From Leptoclinus maculatus (lineage: Eukaryota > Chordata > Actinopteri > Perciformes > Stichaeidae), in NCBI GenBank assembly GCA_032191485.1, contig JAVDOI010000003.1, positions 14,077,813-14,141,812 on the forward strand: a stretch of 64,000 bases of DNA, given 5' to 3'. Under the pieces are notes generated by a model. It made no database searches. It saw only the letters and a list, made by a program, of their open reading frames with translations, and was not told where the DNA came from. Each line of letters starts with the position of its first letter. Positions within the stretch are counted from its first letter, which is position 1. The translations under genes and the position numbers were made by a program. This document shows, in pieces, positions 51,701 to 59,472 of this stretch.

Positions 51701-54700
51701 CCAACGGTTTATTTGACAAGTCCACAGAAACTGCCGGGAGCCCATATGTCGCCTGGCGACAAAAAGAAAAGAAATAGTGACTCAAAAAGCAGTCAGTGTT
51801 AACTGGTGAGGGAGTTGAAACGGTCAAAGAGAGGGCTCTGATGTTATGGGAAGCATTGACAGGGCTGTGTAGTGATAGAGGCAAAGGGAGGCTACAGTGC
51901 AGCAAGAACTGACCTTTATAAAAGGATGGATTTCACAGAGGAGGGGGAGGAAAAGAACGTGAACTAAACCAGATAACCACCAACACAAACACATGTATTC
52001 AGAAAATGCAGGAAGCAGTTCAACTGAGCAACTGCTGTGCAATGGATCACCCTCGCTTTGCTCTTTTAAGCAAAAATAAAAAAAATCATCCGTTAAAGAG
52101 AGTACAGAGATGGAGAAAAAAATAATGCTGCATAGCTTCTTCCGGAATGTGCAGATATGTGAATACATAATAACATTAGCAAAGACTGTACTGGGCAGAC
52201 ATATTATACATGAAAAAGGTTAGTGGTGTTATTAAGATCCTGCAATCACATGATGTAAAACCTAGTGAAATAATATGGCCACGGTGAAAAATACGAGCTA
52301 ACTAATTAAACTCTACAAGCTTTTATTTGACGGTTCACTAAATCAATTAATTGCCTAATGCAGTCGGCTACTTATCCCAATTTTCCAATGGAATACAAAT
52401 ACATTGTATGCTATACTATACATTCCTTATTATTGAAAAATCCAGTCATGCCAGGCATTTAGTTTTTGTTTATTAGTCATTTATATATAAATATGTATAC
52501 ATATATAATATATATATATTTCTTTTTTGATTTGTTGTTGCTATAGTTCCAAGGTAACAATACATTACTCTATCCTGAAATTATTTCCTCTGAAAGGCTC
52601 CCATAATTACAAAATAATTAAACCACAATTAGCAGGCTGTATTGTAAAGTGAAAACACAATCCCTCTTGGTCAAACGCTTACTTGAACCACACTGGCTGC
52701 CAAAATTAACAAGAATGAATTTAGTGACAGGGGATAATCTTTCTGCCTCCTACAGGACCTGTACAGAAAAGACTGCAACCTGGCAGCCCAGCTGCTGCAG
52801 TGCTCCAAGTCTCACTACAGAGCACACAAGTTGTCTGAGGTGAGCTCCCCAACACTGCTACAACTGCATCGATGAGTAGATTCAATTCTGTGCTGCAATA
52901 AAAAAAAACAATGTTTGCAAACCTTTGGACTTAAAAGTATGTTAAAACCATTTAAACAAATTACTTGAATTGATTTCCTTGATTTACCAAATTAGACTAG
53001 ACACACCTCCACAATAGCAGAAGGCTGAAAACGGTCCAGAATAAGCAGCTTGATTAGGGCTGTATAGCATTCAGGACACTGAGGTCAAATCCTCTGTATT
53101 CATGACTGGAATTCAGGGGTTTTAGCAAACCCTGAGATTGATGGATAAAACTACATCATCCATAATTGAACAGTATGTACAGTTTAGTCTATAATTAGTG
53201 TGCTAATGAACTATTCTTGGTGCATTATTTCTGTAATGAAGAGAGGTTCTCGATGCACCTTTAAGCCTTGGTGAGTGGTTTCCACAATAAGACTGAAGCA
53301 CAGTGCTCATGGCCTCTTCAGTATAGGACTGATGAAGGTCTGCTGTCTGAAGTGCCATCTGTCTGCACCTCGGCTCTGCGTAATGAATGAATAAATGAAA
53401 GCCTGGCCTGAGACGACACCTGATGCACAAAAGAATAAAAGTTGTACTTTTGAAAAGGGCTGATAATTGACTCAAGTACTCTATACAAAAACATTGACTA
53501 TTTAGACAATTATGTATTCATCGGTTCTCATTTACTATTTTATATAAGAAATGGGACAATTCACCTTCAAAAACCTCTAAAAAGATTATGTTTTTCTTAT
53601 GATTCTGATTCTACTTCAATAAACACAGTGATGGACACGAAAGCAGGCTGGAGGTTAATTGTACTAGCTTATAAGAAGTCTATATAACTTTAGAAGAGCA
53701 GCAGCCACTGCGGCAATAAGTGACAATTATGGGATAACACTAAAAACTAAAAACTATTGTAACTATATTGTAGCACAAGAAGAAAACTGTAGAAAGTTAG
53801 CAAACTGACTCGGGGATGTCTGTTATACAGCAATATCTGTCTTAAGATTGCCAACATAAGCTATTGGTCATACAAGGCCCCATACAAGTAAAAATGTTGC
53901 AGCACAAACCCTGAAATAAATAATACTTGACTATAATACTATGGCCAACTAGTTCTACCCTACAATACACAAACAATGCTGCTTCTCCGTGTCTTCTATA
54001 GATCATCTACAGTTGAGGGTGTTTACACACTGACTGGGACATGTAGCTGTAGCATTATAGCCATCTTGTGCATATTTAAGACCCTTTTATAGGCTTTTAG
54101 TTGTAAAACAAGTCACCTGGAAACATTCAAAAGTCCACTGCAGACACTTTTCAAACTACTGTTGTAGTTTTGGCTATAGCATTAGCTTGTGCCAGCTACC
54201 CCTCATAAAATGTGCTATTGCTCGTTATCTTTTCAACTGATTATTGTACGCTGCATATGTGCTGTGTAAAAACATTTAACGGGCAGTAGCGGTAATTAAG
54301 GGAGCAGAGGCTCAGTTATAAAACAAGGAAATGTAAAACCTACTCCATTGGTAGAGTCTTTCATAGAAATAGCCTTTAGAGAGTGACTGTGAATTGCTAG
54401 AATGACTAAAATAATAAGTGCCAGTTCCATCACCATTGAACGACTTATTTTCATAAATGGAACAAGACCTGCATGCCGTCACGTGGATTAACACTGTGTG
54501 GCTGTTAATTAAGATTTGCCTCAGATAGCAGCTAAATGCTGAGCTAGCTCACTTGGAGCACAAACTGTATATCATTTTGTACTCCCCCCCCCACTCCCCC
54601 CCCCCAGCCTCACCTACTTTCCATCTCCATCCCCTCTGGGAATGGCAGTGGCTGCTAACAATAGCTCAGACTTAAAAGATGCAAGTTATTTTATGCCGAG

Positions 54701-54851
54701 GCAAGTTTCTATTTCTTAACAAAGCCAAGTCAGTATTTTATCTTTTTCTTTTTCTATTCCCAGCTGGAGACCTGGAGCACTAGTTTAATTTGAATCTAAG
54801 CCGTTCCCTGTGGAAATGATGTGTTTGATGGTAGACAGAAGAAAGAGGGCA

Positions 54852-54893
<42 letters not shown>

Positions 54894-57204
54894 AATAAGG
54901 GCCTCTTGGTCAATGAAGGTATTGGAGCGAGAGGAGAAAGATGAAAGGATAAAGAAAGGGATGAGAAAAGAGAGAACTCAGTGTGGCAGGAACAGTTCCT
55001 GCTGATCCTGACCAGCTTTAATAGGCACAAAGAAAACAGTCCGTAATTGACAGGAACACTTTTCTCAAACATTAGCCAATGCTACAGATAATGTGTCGGT
55101 CTGTGTGTGTGTGAGAGTGAGACAAGAGAGGAAGAGAGAGAGAGAGAGAGAGACAGAGAAACAGATGGAAGAGAGAACAACAGATAATTATTTGGAGAGA
55201 CAAAAATATATTTAGAAGAAAACAACAGGGAAAAAGAAAGAAAAAAGATTTTCTTTTGGGAAAAGGAAAGCAGACAAACAAATGAATACATAAAGCTCGT
55301 GTTCAGCAATTTTCTGACAAGTTCATTAGAGGGGCCAAGTAGTGCAATTCCTCTGAGGTACACAAACTGGTGTGGACTGTGTGAGCTTTGCGAGAACAAA
55401 TTACTTTCTAAACCAGAACTATGGATTAAAGTCCTTGAGGAATGGCTCTAAAAATACCTTCTGTGCAGACGCAGAAAGCATGTTTCAGGAAGAGAGTCAA
55501 GTTGATTCTATAAATAATTAAGGAAAAGCTGTTGAGAAATTCTTCCTTTTTTTGGCTAAATTTAAAGACTGGCTCAGTAGCTGTCACAAAAACATCTGTA
55601 TATATTTTTGTTTTTATTTCCCAGCTTCATGGAGCTTCTTTTGTCTCTTTGTACGTCTGTTGTAGCTGCCGCTGGATTTCCAGGAACGCATCAGTTCCCA
55701 CATGGAGAAACATAATCGGGGTAGCGGAGCCACCACAGCAATGTGCCACTCCAAATACTCTGACGCTGTGCCCACAGACATAGTTGCCAAGGTCCTGGCG
55801 AAGCCTGAACCTGGAAGCAGTTGCCCTGTAACACGCTCGCCCAGCCCGCAGCCACAGGATGGAGGCTTTCTTACAGTAACAGGAAGCACTGATCAGCTGA
55901 ACCGTCGCCTTTCATACAAAACATCTGACCTGTACCGCAGCGATACAGCCCTCTACTGTCCTGAACGATGGCAAGATACAGAGCGCAGGCAGAGCGTTGA
56001 CCTCCACGGCACCGCTTTGCTCCAGCTACACGCCCAGAACTCCACTGACAGCAACCCAGATGAAGAGGCCTACCAATCTGGAAGTTTCTCCCACCATGAG
56101 CCTCCATCCTCCTTCCACCACGATGACTTTGGCACCGGTAGCCTCCCTGCCTCTAGTTCCTACTCTAGCTTCAGCCTCGCATCGGATGAGAAGGGAGGAG
56201 TCGGTGGCGGTTGTGGGCGCACTGCCAGCAGCACCTTATCCTCTTCCCACCAGGGTCTCTATATGGACTGGAGAGACGGTGGAAGTGCGGACTACGAGCG
56301 CAAAAGCATGTCCTCTTACGATAAAGATATTCCAAGCTTCCCCAAGTCTCTCAGCATCCAGCATATGGTGACCCCCAGGAGCCCGCAGAAGGGCAATTCA
56401 GCAGCGTACACGAGGACTGCTTCATGCTTCAGTGAACCATACCATTCCAGCACCCCTCGCCTGGCCTCCTCTCACAGCATGGGGTCCACAATTGGACTGA
56501 GCCAGGCTCGTGGAGGAGCTCTGGACAGCCGTGGTGACATCCAGGTCCCCGAGGACGACCTAAGCAACCGCTGGAGACAGCTCAGTGTAGAAGACATCAA
56601 CGCGGTCTCCTCTTCCTACCGTGACATCACAGGGCGTGCCTCTCCGTACAGTTTCTCCGAGCGCCACTTTGCCGTGGGCCCTTCTAGCAAGGTCAAGGGC
56701 TCTCTCTACAGCAGCTTCCAAGAAGGAGATGACGTCTTCCACGGCCGTGTGCTGGACCAGTGTTTTGCTGTGGCTCCCCCGTCACCCAGCCGCAGTCAGA
56801 AACCTATGGAGCATCGGAAGCAGGAGAAAGCGTCTGCGCTGTATAGAGCCAAGGAGGACAGTCAGGACTCCGAGTGCAGTTTGTTCCTCTCAGGGAGCTC
56901 TAAAGAGAAGGAGGCTGGCGGAGGAGCAACGGCAGCAAGCAATGCCAAGAAGGACTACGTGAATCTGAATGCAGACAGCTCTGCCGAGTCCTTACACCAA
57001 AGCTCCCTCGAAGCCTCGAGTCTTCAACACTACCCCAGCCCCAGGCCGAGCGTTCGGCCTCGCCCGAGCTCCAGCTCCGCTCTCGGTGTTGGCCCCGCGC
57101 TCCCAAAGAAGTCCTCTCCAAGATACCAAAAATTTGGCAGCACGGGATTGACAAGGAAGGACAGTTTGACCAAGGCACAGCTATACGGCACACTGCTGAA
57201 CTGA
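19923..57204 (+). CDS. begain: begain gene, spliced coding span (5 certain + 2 proposed exons)
   Basis: BEGAIN is a neuronal protein of the postsynaptic density that binds the guanylate kinase domain of PSD-95/SAP90 (known for the family). Five exons (38640-38801, 42761-42827, 50173-50280, 52756-52839, 55666-57204) join in frame and give about 653 codons. They run from the coiled coil (LRKRLSYTTHKLE, FDSTRQYLE, LRRAQEELEKF) to the family C terminus (RKDSLTKAQLYGTLLN, then TGA). Mammalian BEGAIN is about 600 residues, so the core is close to full length. Two upstream exons (19923-21715 and 25829-25860) fit the phases exactly (phase 1 in, then 0, 2, 2, 0, 0, 0) and would add about 607 residues. 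Whether they belong to begain is inferred. The first exon with the start codon was not identified. A large LTR element sits antisense in the intron after the 38640 exon. The gene converges on wdr25, as in human. Confidence 0.85.
20361..20483 (+). repeat. (CAGCCC)n hexanucleotide tract in coding exon
   Basis: About 120 bp of CAGCCC/CCCAGC units with occasional CTCAGC variants. In the + frame it encodes alternating Ser-Pro and Ser-Leu. Six is a multiple of three, so length changes would add or remove Ser-Pro pairs without a frameshift. The opposite strand reads as a Gly-Leu repeat, which is a shadow. Confidence 0.95.
24116..24166. other. Perfect-arm inverted repeat (hairpin)
   Basis: CACTG-C-TGGGTGTGGT (24116-24131) pairs with ACCACACCCA-T-CAGTG (24151-24166). 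That is 15 base pairs with a single mismatch and a 19-nt loop. Confidence 0.8.
25120..25330 (+). repeat. Diverged dispersed teleost repeat (AAAGGAATAGTT...GCTAAGCTAACC)
   Basis: It starts CTTAAAGGAATAGTT and runs to GGCCAGGCTAACTGTTTC and GCGCTAAGCTAACCGGCTG, then CTTCATATT. Start and end landmarks match a repeat I remember as very common in perciform genomes. The middle is decayed. Confidence 0.65.
25829..25860 (+). CDS. begain: 32-nt mini-exon linking the large exon to begain core (proposed)
   Basis: A strong acceptor (a long pyrimidine tract ending CTCTACCAG) precedes GAATCTGATGG. The donor candidate is ACGAG|GTTAGC, which is acceptable but has T at +3. Read in phase 0 it gives ESDGEMQHDT plus two bases (AG). 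These complete a Ser codon with the first C of the exon at 38640, giving DT-S-SVHDHKDDL. The entry phase matches the end of the exon at 21715. No homologue is known to me, so the call rests on splice signals and phase arithmetic. Confidence 0.5.
25901..26072. repeat. Simple-sequence cluster: (ACC)n and (CT)n
   Basis: (ACC)n at 25901-25925 and CT/CGCT-rich repeats at 26001-26072, directly downstream of the mini-exon donor. They make the long frames on both strands here untrustworthy. Confidence 0.95.
29840..30060 (+). repeat. Dispersed repeat, copy 1 (GGTGAACATAGTGGAGCATTT)
   Basis: Shares GGTGA-CATAGTGGAGCATTTA-CAGCT-AAGAGACA with 48225-48480, plus weaker similarity further on (AATATTG-AC, then CAACT-TTTGC). 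Recognisable as a teleost interspersed repeat. Class unknown. Confidence 0.65.
30126..30175 (-). repeat. LINE/SINE-type 3' tail, minus orientation
   Basis: The reverse complement reads CAATTTCCCTGGTTGAGATC, then AATAAAAAGCATCTAATCT. This is the same kind of tail as at 15751, on the other strand. Confidence 0.5.
37405..37575 (+). repeat. Diverged dispersed repeat (AAAGGAACAATGCCACATTTTTGGG)
   Basis: AAAGGAACAATGCCACATTT, then GGGAAACACGGTTATTTGC, TTTCTTTGCAAGAGAGAGA and GAAAGTGGTACCAGTCAC. It is a relative of the repeat at 25120, truncated. Confidence 0.55.
38640..38801 (+). CDS. begain: begain core exon, N-terminal coiled coil
   Basis: The exon follows a T-rich acceptor (CACGTTCAG) and ends at CGCAG|GTGTGT. 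It encodes SVHDHKDDLRKRLSYTTHK followed by LEMVETEFDSTRQYLETEL and RRAQEELEKFTEKLR. This lines up without gaps with mammalian BEGAIN around LRKRLSYTTHKLE and FDSTRHYLE. The heptad pattern of Leu/charged residues predicts a coiled coil. It enters in phase 2 and exits with AG, completed by G of the next exon to give Arg. Mammals start close upstream of this point (MEKLSALQ...). No matching short first exon was found here, so the 5' structure is open. Confidence 0.93.
39221..39635 (-). repeat. 3' LTR (left copy) of the antisense LTR element
   Basis: Same 415-bp sequence as the right copy, offset by 2625 bp. The TATA-like run is at 39500-39510, the 16-bp tandem repeat at 39365-39428 and ATTAAA at 39298-39303. 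Frames in the two copies translate identically. The preceding begain intron sequence ends with the CTTTG duplication at 39216-39220. Confidence 0.93.
39365..39428. repeat. 16-bp tandem repeat in LTR (also 41990-42053)
   Basis: Four copies of TGACAAAAAGGCGAAG, the first with GCAAAG, plus a partial fifth. They lie downstream of the presumed transcription start in both LTRs, so they would be in the transcript's R/U5 part. Confidence 0.95.
39639..39648 (-). promoter_or_regulatory. Polypurine tract of the LTR element
   Basis: On the minus strand GAGGGGGGGG lies three bases (TAC) before the 3' LTR begins with TGTCAC. Its position and purine composition fit the plus-strand primer of LTR elements. 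It also fixes the element as minus-oriented, because the other internal edge has no purine tract. Confidence 0.8.
39661..41832 (-). CDS. Single 723-residue Pro-rich repeat ORF of the LTR element
   Basis: The ATG at 41832 is 13 nt inside the 5' LTR, and the TAG at 39661 is 12 nt before the polypurine tract, so this frame fills the interior. It starts MQDSADQFWGTRLARGGPLS, perhaps a remnant gag leader. A 49-codon duplicated segment repeats LARGGPLS and QKAN with FTPKR. Then come five arrays in order: PVPAGPQRS (9 residues, 12 copies), a 12-residue TPAPRVLSAVRP type (6 copies), ADPQPLETCSP (11 residues, 16 copies), PEPQPPQSGS (10 residues, 7 copies) and PPELLGPEQLRQSGR (15 residues, 5 copies). 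No zinc knuckle or enzyme motif is seen. The product would be disordered and Pro-rich. Whether it is translated is unknown. It could be a decayed gag expanded by slippage. Confidence 0.6.
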   Translation of the reverse strand: MQDSADQFWGTRLARGGPLSVQKANRELSRFSTPKRTMADSADHWLVHVAPHPSVQFWGTHLARGGPLSLQKANLELSCLFTPKRQRRRKGQTPVPTGPQRSPVPAGPQRSPFPAGPQRSPFPAGPQRSPFPAGPQRSPFPAGPQRSPFPAGPQRSPVPAGPQRSPVPAGPQRSPVPAGPQRSPVPAGPQRSPVPAGPQRSPVAVSTRPQPTPAPRVLSAVRPTPAPRVLSAVRPTPAPRVLAAVRPTPAPRVLSAVRPTPAPRVLSAVRPTPAPRVLSAVRPTPAVFSAPQQSPVPAAAASVPQRPSVPDPQPLEPCSPAEPQPLEPCSPAEPQPLETCSPADPQPLETCSPADPQPLETCSPADPQPLETCSPAEPQPLETCSPAEPQPLETCSPADPQPLETCSPADPQPLETCSPADPQPLETCSPADPQPLETCSPADPQPLETCSPADPQPLETCSPADPQPPQSGSPADPQPLETCSPADPQPPQSGSPDPQPPQSGSPEPQPPQSGSPEPQPPQSGSPEPQPPQSGSPEPQPPQSGSPEPQPPQSGSPEPRPELQCSQSDPPEILGPEPFCPSGRPPELLGPEQLRQSGRPPELLGPEQLRQSGRPPELLGPEQLRQSGRPPELLGPEQLRQSGRPPELLGPEQLRQSGRPPEVLRPDPSFPSDRPPARPPEPCGRLDPAVPPPDPLHPPYSMLSRPSSGPPPPALFCVFWTLDV
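39859..40083. repeat. 45-bp minisatellite, 5 units
   Basis: Five identical-looking 45-bp units starting GCGACCTGACTGGCGGAGTT. Degenerate half-similar units flank it at about 39780-39858 and 40084-40130. A separate short duplication (GGAGGGGGTCCGGAGGAGGG) lies at 39700-39770. Confidence 0.95.
40161..40370. repeat. 30-bp minisatellite, 7 units
   Basis: Seven 30-bp units starting GCTCAGGGGAGCCGGACTGG. It passes directly into the 33-bp array at 40371, with which it shares the CAG-GG-GGCTGGG framework. The two probably have a common origin. Confidence 0.95.
40371..40898. repeat. 33-bp minisatellite, 16 units
   Basis: Sixteen 33-bp units starting GGTCAGCCGGGGAACAGGTC, with few substitutions. Unit 2 is a hybrid that carries the GGAGCCGGACTGGGGAGG core of the neighbouring 30-bp array. 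Confidence 0.95.
40975..41190. repeat. 36-bp minisatellite, 6 units
   Basis: Six 36-bp units starting AGCTGGAGTCGGCCGGACCG, nearly identical. Unit 4 has GCCGCC for GCCGAC. A partial seventh unit begins at 41191. Confidence 0.95.
41224..41547. repeat. 27-bp minisatellite, 12 units
   Basis: Twelve exact-period 27-bp units of type AACGGGGGAACGCTGCGGCC. Variants are clustered: units 1-4 and 12 read AACGGGGGAACG, 5-6 AACGGGGGATCG and 7-11 AAAGGGGGATCG. This indicates recent block duplication. Confidence 0.95.
41578..41815 (-). repeat. 91-bp direct duplication in the element's leader-coding region
   Basis: Copies at 41578-41668 and 41725-41815 share CCTCTTAGG and GCTTAGCTCG, GTTAGCCTTCTG, TGGCCAAG and GGTTCCCCAAAACTGG. 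The offset of 147 bp equals 49 codons, so the minus-strand frame is kept. The copies differ at several sites, so the duplication is older than the minisatellite homogenisation. Confidence 0.9.
41833..41845 (-). promoter_or_regulatory. Putative self-priming binding site in LTR leader
   Basis: The 13-nt leader between the 5' LTR and the ATG reads GAACGATCTCACC on the minus strand. It does not start with the TGG common to tRNA primer sites. Ten of its bases (41843-41834, ACGATCTCAC) are the exact complement of GTGAGATCGT, which on the minus strand of the LTR lies at 42099-42090, where the mRNA should begin. In Tf1 and relatives the mRNA 5' end itself primes reverse transcription (known). Confidence 0.7.
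41846..42260 (-). repeat. 5' LTR (right copy) of the antisense LTR element
   Basis: On the minus strand it begins TGTCACAGTTTAGG and ends GGACGTGACA. It contains a TATA-like run at 42125-42135 and the putative mRNA start and primer sequence near 42099-42090. A 16-bp tandem repeat (four copies) lies at 41990-42053, and an ATTAAA poly(A) hexamer at 41923-41928. The order is promoter, start, then poly(A) signal, as expected for a U3-R-U5 LTR. Confidence 0.93.
42125..42135 (-). promoter_or_regulatory. LTR TATA box
   Basis: An alternating TATATATATAT run in the right LTR. On the minus strand it lies about 26-36 nt upstream of the sequence (42099-42090) complementary to the leader. This is the distance expected between a TATA box and a transcription start. 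Confidence 0.6.
42761..42827 (+). CDS. begain: begain exon, coiled coil continuation
   Basis: A 67-nt exon between TTCTTTTAG and ACG|GTAAGA. After the split Arg codon it encodes 22 residues, IQSSYAALQRINQDLEDKMH plus RT. These match the BEGAIN stretch IQSNYMALQRINQELEDK and continue the heptads of the previous exon. It exits in phase 0. Confidence 0.93.
45753..45935 (+). repeat. Dispersed teleost repeat (GTGGTGGAAAGTAACTAAGTAC type)
   Basis: GTGGTGGAAAGTAACTAAGT is followed by GCAATTTTGAGGTACTCGTC, TATACTTCTATTCCACTACA and TTGTACTTTTTACTCCGCTAC. A well-preserved start of a very abundant fish repeat, usually classed as a non-autonomous DNA transposon. Confidence 0.75.
48225..48480 (+). repeat. 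Dispersed repeat, copy 2 (GGTGAGCATAGTGGAGCATTT)
   Basis: Second copy of the family at 29840, same strand. It includes GAATATTGGACTTGCATTCA and CAACTATTTGCTAAC. Confidence 0.65.
49545..49650 (-). repeat. Dispersed repeat (minus orientation of the 9825 family)
   Basis: CTCAGGGCACCATGAATGTC, TGTGCCAAATTGCAGGACAA and GACAGTTGTCGAGATGAAAG mirror, on the opposite strand, the landmarks of the repeat at 9825 (ACAACTATTGGATGG, then CCATGAA). Confidence 0.5.
50173..50280 (+). CDS. begain: begain exon, coiled coil continuation
   Basis: A 108-nt, 36-codon exon between a pyrimidine-rich acceptor (CTTACACTGCAG) and AAC|GTGAGT. It encodes SQHHEEEKRALSREILLLNN followed by HLMDAKITINKLREDN. The motifs EEEKRALS and a long leucine-rich helix match BEGAIN. 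It is symmetrical phase 0-0, so skipping it would keep the frame. Confidence 0.93.
50281..52755 (+). other. begain intron (2.5 kb)
   Basis: No exon seen. Contains a degenerate tandem repeat at 51285-51430 and a TA-rich run at 52485-52522. Confidence 0.8.
51285..51430. repeat. Degenerate tandem repeat (AC-AAAGAGATGC-AAATGACC)
   Basis: Repeated ACCATAAAGAGATGC, AATGACC, ACCACAAAGAGATGCAAAATG and ACTACAAAGAGATGCC, with period near 18-20 bp and many substitutions. Confidence 0.7.
52756..52839 (+). CDS. begain: begain exon, end of coiled-coil region
   Basis: An 84-nt, 28-codon exon between CTCCTACAG and GAG|GTGAGC. It encodes DLYRKDCNLAAQLLQCSKSH followed by YRAHKLSE. The core LYRKDCNLAAQLLQCS is one of the most conserved BEGAIN segments. 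It is phase 0 at both ends. Confidence 0.95.
52840..55665 (+). other. begain intron (2.8 kb)
   Basis: No exon seen. Contains C-runs at 54580-54607 and GA microsatellites at 54855-54890 and 55131-55158. Confidence 0.8.
54855..54890. repeat. (GA)n microsatellite
   Basis: About 36 bp of GA. A second GA-rich run lies at 55131-55158. Opposite-strand Ser-Leu frames over them are artefacts. Confidence 0.97.
55666..57204 (+). CDS. begain: begain last coding exon, C-terminal PSD-95-binding half
   Basis: A 1539-nt exon (512 residues plus TGA) starting after TTGTAG with LPLDFQERISSHMEKH, which matches family LPSDFQERVSLHMEKHG. Further family landmarks in order are the SDLYRSDTALYCPE stretch, RRQSVDL, AQNSTDSNPDEE, SLPASSSYSSFS, WRQLSVEDINAVSSSYRD, GRASPYSFSERHFA, and the C terminus GLTRKDSLTKAQLYGTLLN. 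The region is Ser/Pro-rich and probably disordered. In mammals the C-terminal part carries binding to the PSD-95 guanylate kinase domain (known). The last residues TLLN are not a classical PDZ ligand. Low-complexity patches (GGVGGGCGR, PSPRPSVRPRPSSSSA) look lineage-specific. Confidence 0.96.
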   Translation: MPLDFQERISSHMEKHNRGSGATTAMCHSKYSDAVPTDIVAKVLAKPEPGSSCPVTRSPSPQPQDGGFLTVTGSTDQLNRRLSYKTSDLYRSDTALYCPERWQDTERRQSVDLHGTALLQLHAQNSTDSNPDEEAYQSGSFSHHEPPSSFHHDDFGTGSLPASSSYSSFSLASDEKGGVGGGCGRTASSTLSSSHQGLYMDWRDGGSADYERKSMSSYDKDIPSFPKSLSIQHMVTPRSPQKGNSAAYTRTASCFSEPYHSSTPRLASSHSMGSTIGLSQARGGALDSRGDIQVPEDDLSNRWRQLSVEDINAVSSSYRDITGRASPYSFSERHFAVGPSSKVKGSLYSSFQEGDDVFHGRVLDQCFAVAPPSPSRSQKPMEHRKQEKASALYRAKEDSQDSECSLFLSGSSKEKEAGGGATAASNAKKDYVNLNADSSAESLHQSSLEASSLQHYPSPRPSVRPRPSSSSALGVGPALPKKSSPRYQKFGSTGLTRKDSLTKAQLYGTLLN

Positions 57205-59472
57205 GCAGAGAGAGAGAGAGCCTTTCATTTTATGCATGACGATGATGATGATGAACTTACTGTACTGTACTGTTCTGTACTGTATGTCTCAAAAGATCAC
57301 CGCACCAAACACATACGTGGTGTGATTGGGTATTAAGATGTTGTTGTTTTATGTATCTTTTAGCCAAGGCACGTTTCATGCAGTCTGCAACACGTTTTCT
57401 ATTGTGCGTCATGATACGTTGTAGCTACCTGAGACCATCTATTCAGTATGTTTTTGTTTGATGATTATTAGAGCCAGCGGGAACTGGGGGAAGAACTACA
57501 ATGCAGACCGAGCTACATGAACATACTGTGCAATTTGCTCTCTTTTTTTTAGTGTTAAGAACTGTTAAGACCATTAATTCTGCTCTAATATACACCGTAT
57601 AGATAATGGACTAGAGCGTGTGCATTGGGGTGTGCATTCATCACACATTTTTGGGATTATGTTTAGTGGATCCCGCTGACTGCAAGCTGTTTTATTTAAG
57701 ATGTATTCATTCTTTGTTTTGTTTTCTTAAACAATATGCATGCTGTATAATGCAGAAATAAGGTGGAAAAACTCATTTCCAGCTGAATTATTTATCATAG
57801 CGACATTATCTGTAATCGCCACTAACTAAAAAGGATGTCTTTATTTCCACTTCCAAATTGGCTAGACAAGCGATTGTATTTGATGTAAAAGCTGTGTAGC
57901 ATTTACGGCAATACACTGAATTTAAATGGCGAGAGTTCCTTCCTGATGCTAGATTTCTCGCTTGTTTATTGGAAACTTCAAATCCCTATGTATAAATATG
58001 AATACATAAAATTACAATACGTTGCCAGGTGAACAAAAACAAAAGACATGTACACAATAGAAATTGTTAAATAGAACTGCAGGATTTTTTGCTGGAATTT
58101 TTCTTATTTTTGTATCAAAGTGAGGCTGCACAGTAATTGCCCTCATACCAGGACACTTGTGAAATTGCCTTAATCCTGTTCAGTGGACAGAATGGTCTCC
58201 ATTACAACAACTGTGTACCTACTGTATTATCTGATGTATTGTTACTGTACGTATACCCTACTGTTACAGCGTATGTTCTTCCTGTTAGACATAACACACA
58301 CACAAGGCCAGTTTCTTGGAAAAGGATTAAGTCCGTTCTTAGACTGGGGATATTTTTCAGTGGAAATCTCCATTGAAATTAGTTTTTAGTGAAAGACGAA
58401 GGAAACTTAATCCCCGTCTGATAATCTGGCCCACGCAGCCAAATTTATACCCCGACACAAACGCTGTTGCACGAAGTTTTTAGGAGAGATTAATTAGAAC
58501 ATCCTCCGGACAAACTGGCAGTTCTGCAATGAATGCACAAAAAGTGTACTGAGACGGGACTAAGAAACGACTGATTAAAGACAAAAATGTACAGTCTGTT
58601 TTGTTTTTAAAACCAGCATGCTGAATTTTCAGAGAACACTGTGAAGATAAACAAAGTGTGTGTGTATATGCGTACATAGAAAGTGGCAAAGACATGCTGT
58701 CCCGTTGGAGAATTTCAACGGTGATAATGAGCCTTATGATGAAGAAAGAATTGCAGTGAGGTTGTCCTGCTGCCCCACAATCATGCTAACATCTGCTACA
58801 GTTAGTAGCACCCTTTGGCGTGATAGTTCTTCGAATGGATTTCTTCCTGCCTGCGTAGCTCTATAGATCTGGGAGGAATGGTGAAAGGGAAAAGCCAAAT
58901 AGTCAGAACTCAGCTTTGCCCTCGAGCAGTCGCGTATAGATTCGTCTGGAAGTCCATGCCTCTACCTCTCCCATTCCTGCAGATTTGGGAACTGGCTCAA
59001 GGCGGTTTATTAAAGATTTAAAAACGTCATCCCCTTCTTTTTGACCTGGCATGTGATGAAGGTGAAAGTGCACCACAAAAAGTCTCCAATCATAGTCGTA
59101 TTTCATACAATGTATAGGTGTCTAAATAAAGGATTGAAAAGGTTAGGAATCAAATGTAACGAATGTACAGCGAGATTGAGAGGATATATGGTTATTTTCG
59201 TTGTTGACATAATGTATAAAATGAGGTATAGAAACTACTTCCACAGTTATTACACTATGACTATTTTTTATCCAGTTTTAGTTGTTATATTTATTGAATG
59301 TTTTGACCCAGAATGAAGAGGCTGAAGTGGTTCTGTCCTGTTCTACCTCCAGCCCTGTTCCAGGAACAACAGGCCAGCCGTCTAAATGTCAAAATGTTTG
59401 TCTGTCTAATGCATGGTTATATATTTTTGATGTATGTTTATTTACTTAATAAAGATGAATGTTGGGAAATAC
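57205..59472 (+). other. begain: begain 3' untranslated region (approximate end)
   Basis: No coding frame of interest follows the TGA. AATAAA hexamers lie at 59125-59130 and 59448-59453, and the later one is taken as a likely main poly(A) signal. AT-rich stretches and a short (GATGAT)n follow the stop. A 127-bp MITE-like palindrome lies at 58306-58432. The true end needs transcript data. Confidence 0.5.
58306..58432. mobile_element. MITE-like palindromic element in begain 3'UTR
   Basis: The segment starts GGCCAGTTTCTTGG and ends with the inverted counterpart CTGGCCC. The first 27 bases and the reverse complement of the last 27 (ignoring one outer C) agree at about 20 positions. Both carry GGATTAAGT exactly 18 bases in. 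There is no ORF. This is a typical small non-autonomous palindrome and would fold into a long hairpin in the mRNA. Confidence 0.6.

Noticed and set aside
54785..55399. Several Ser/Leu-rich minus-strand frames
   Set aside because: They read GA microsatellites in the antisense direction within a begain intron.
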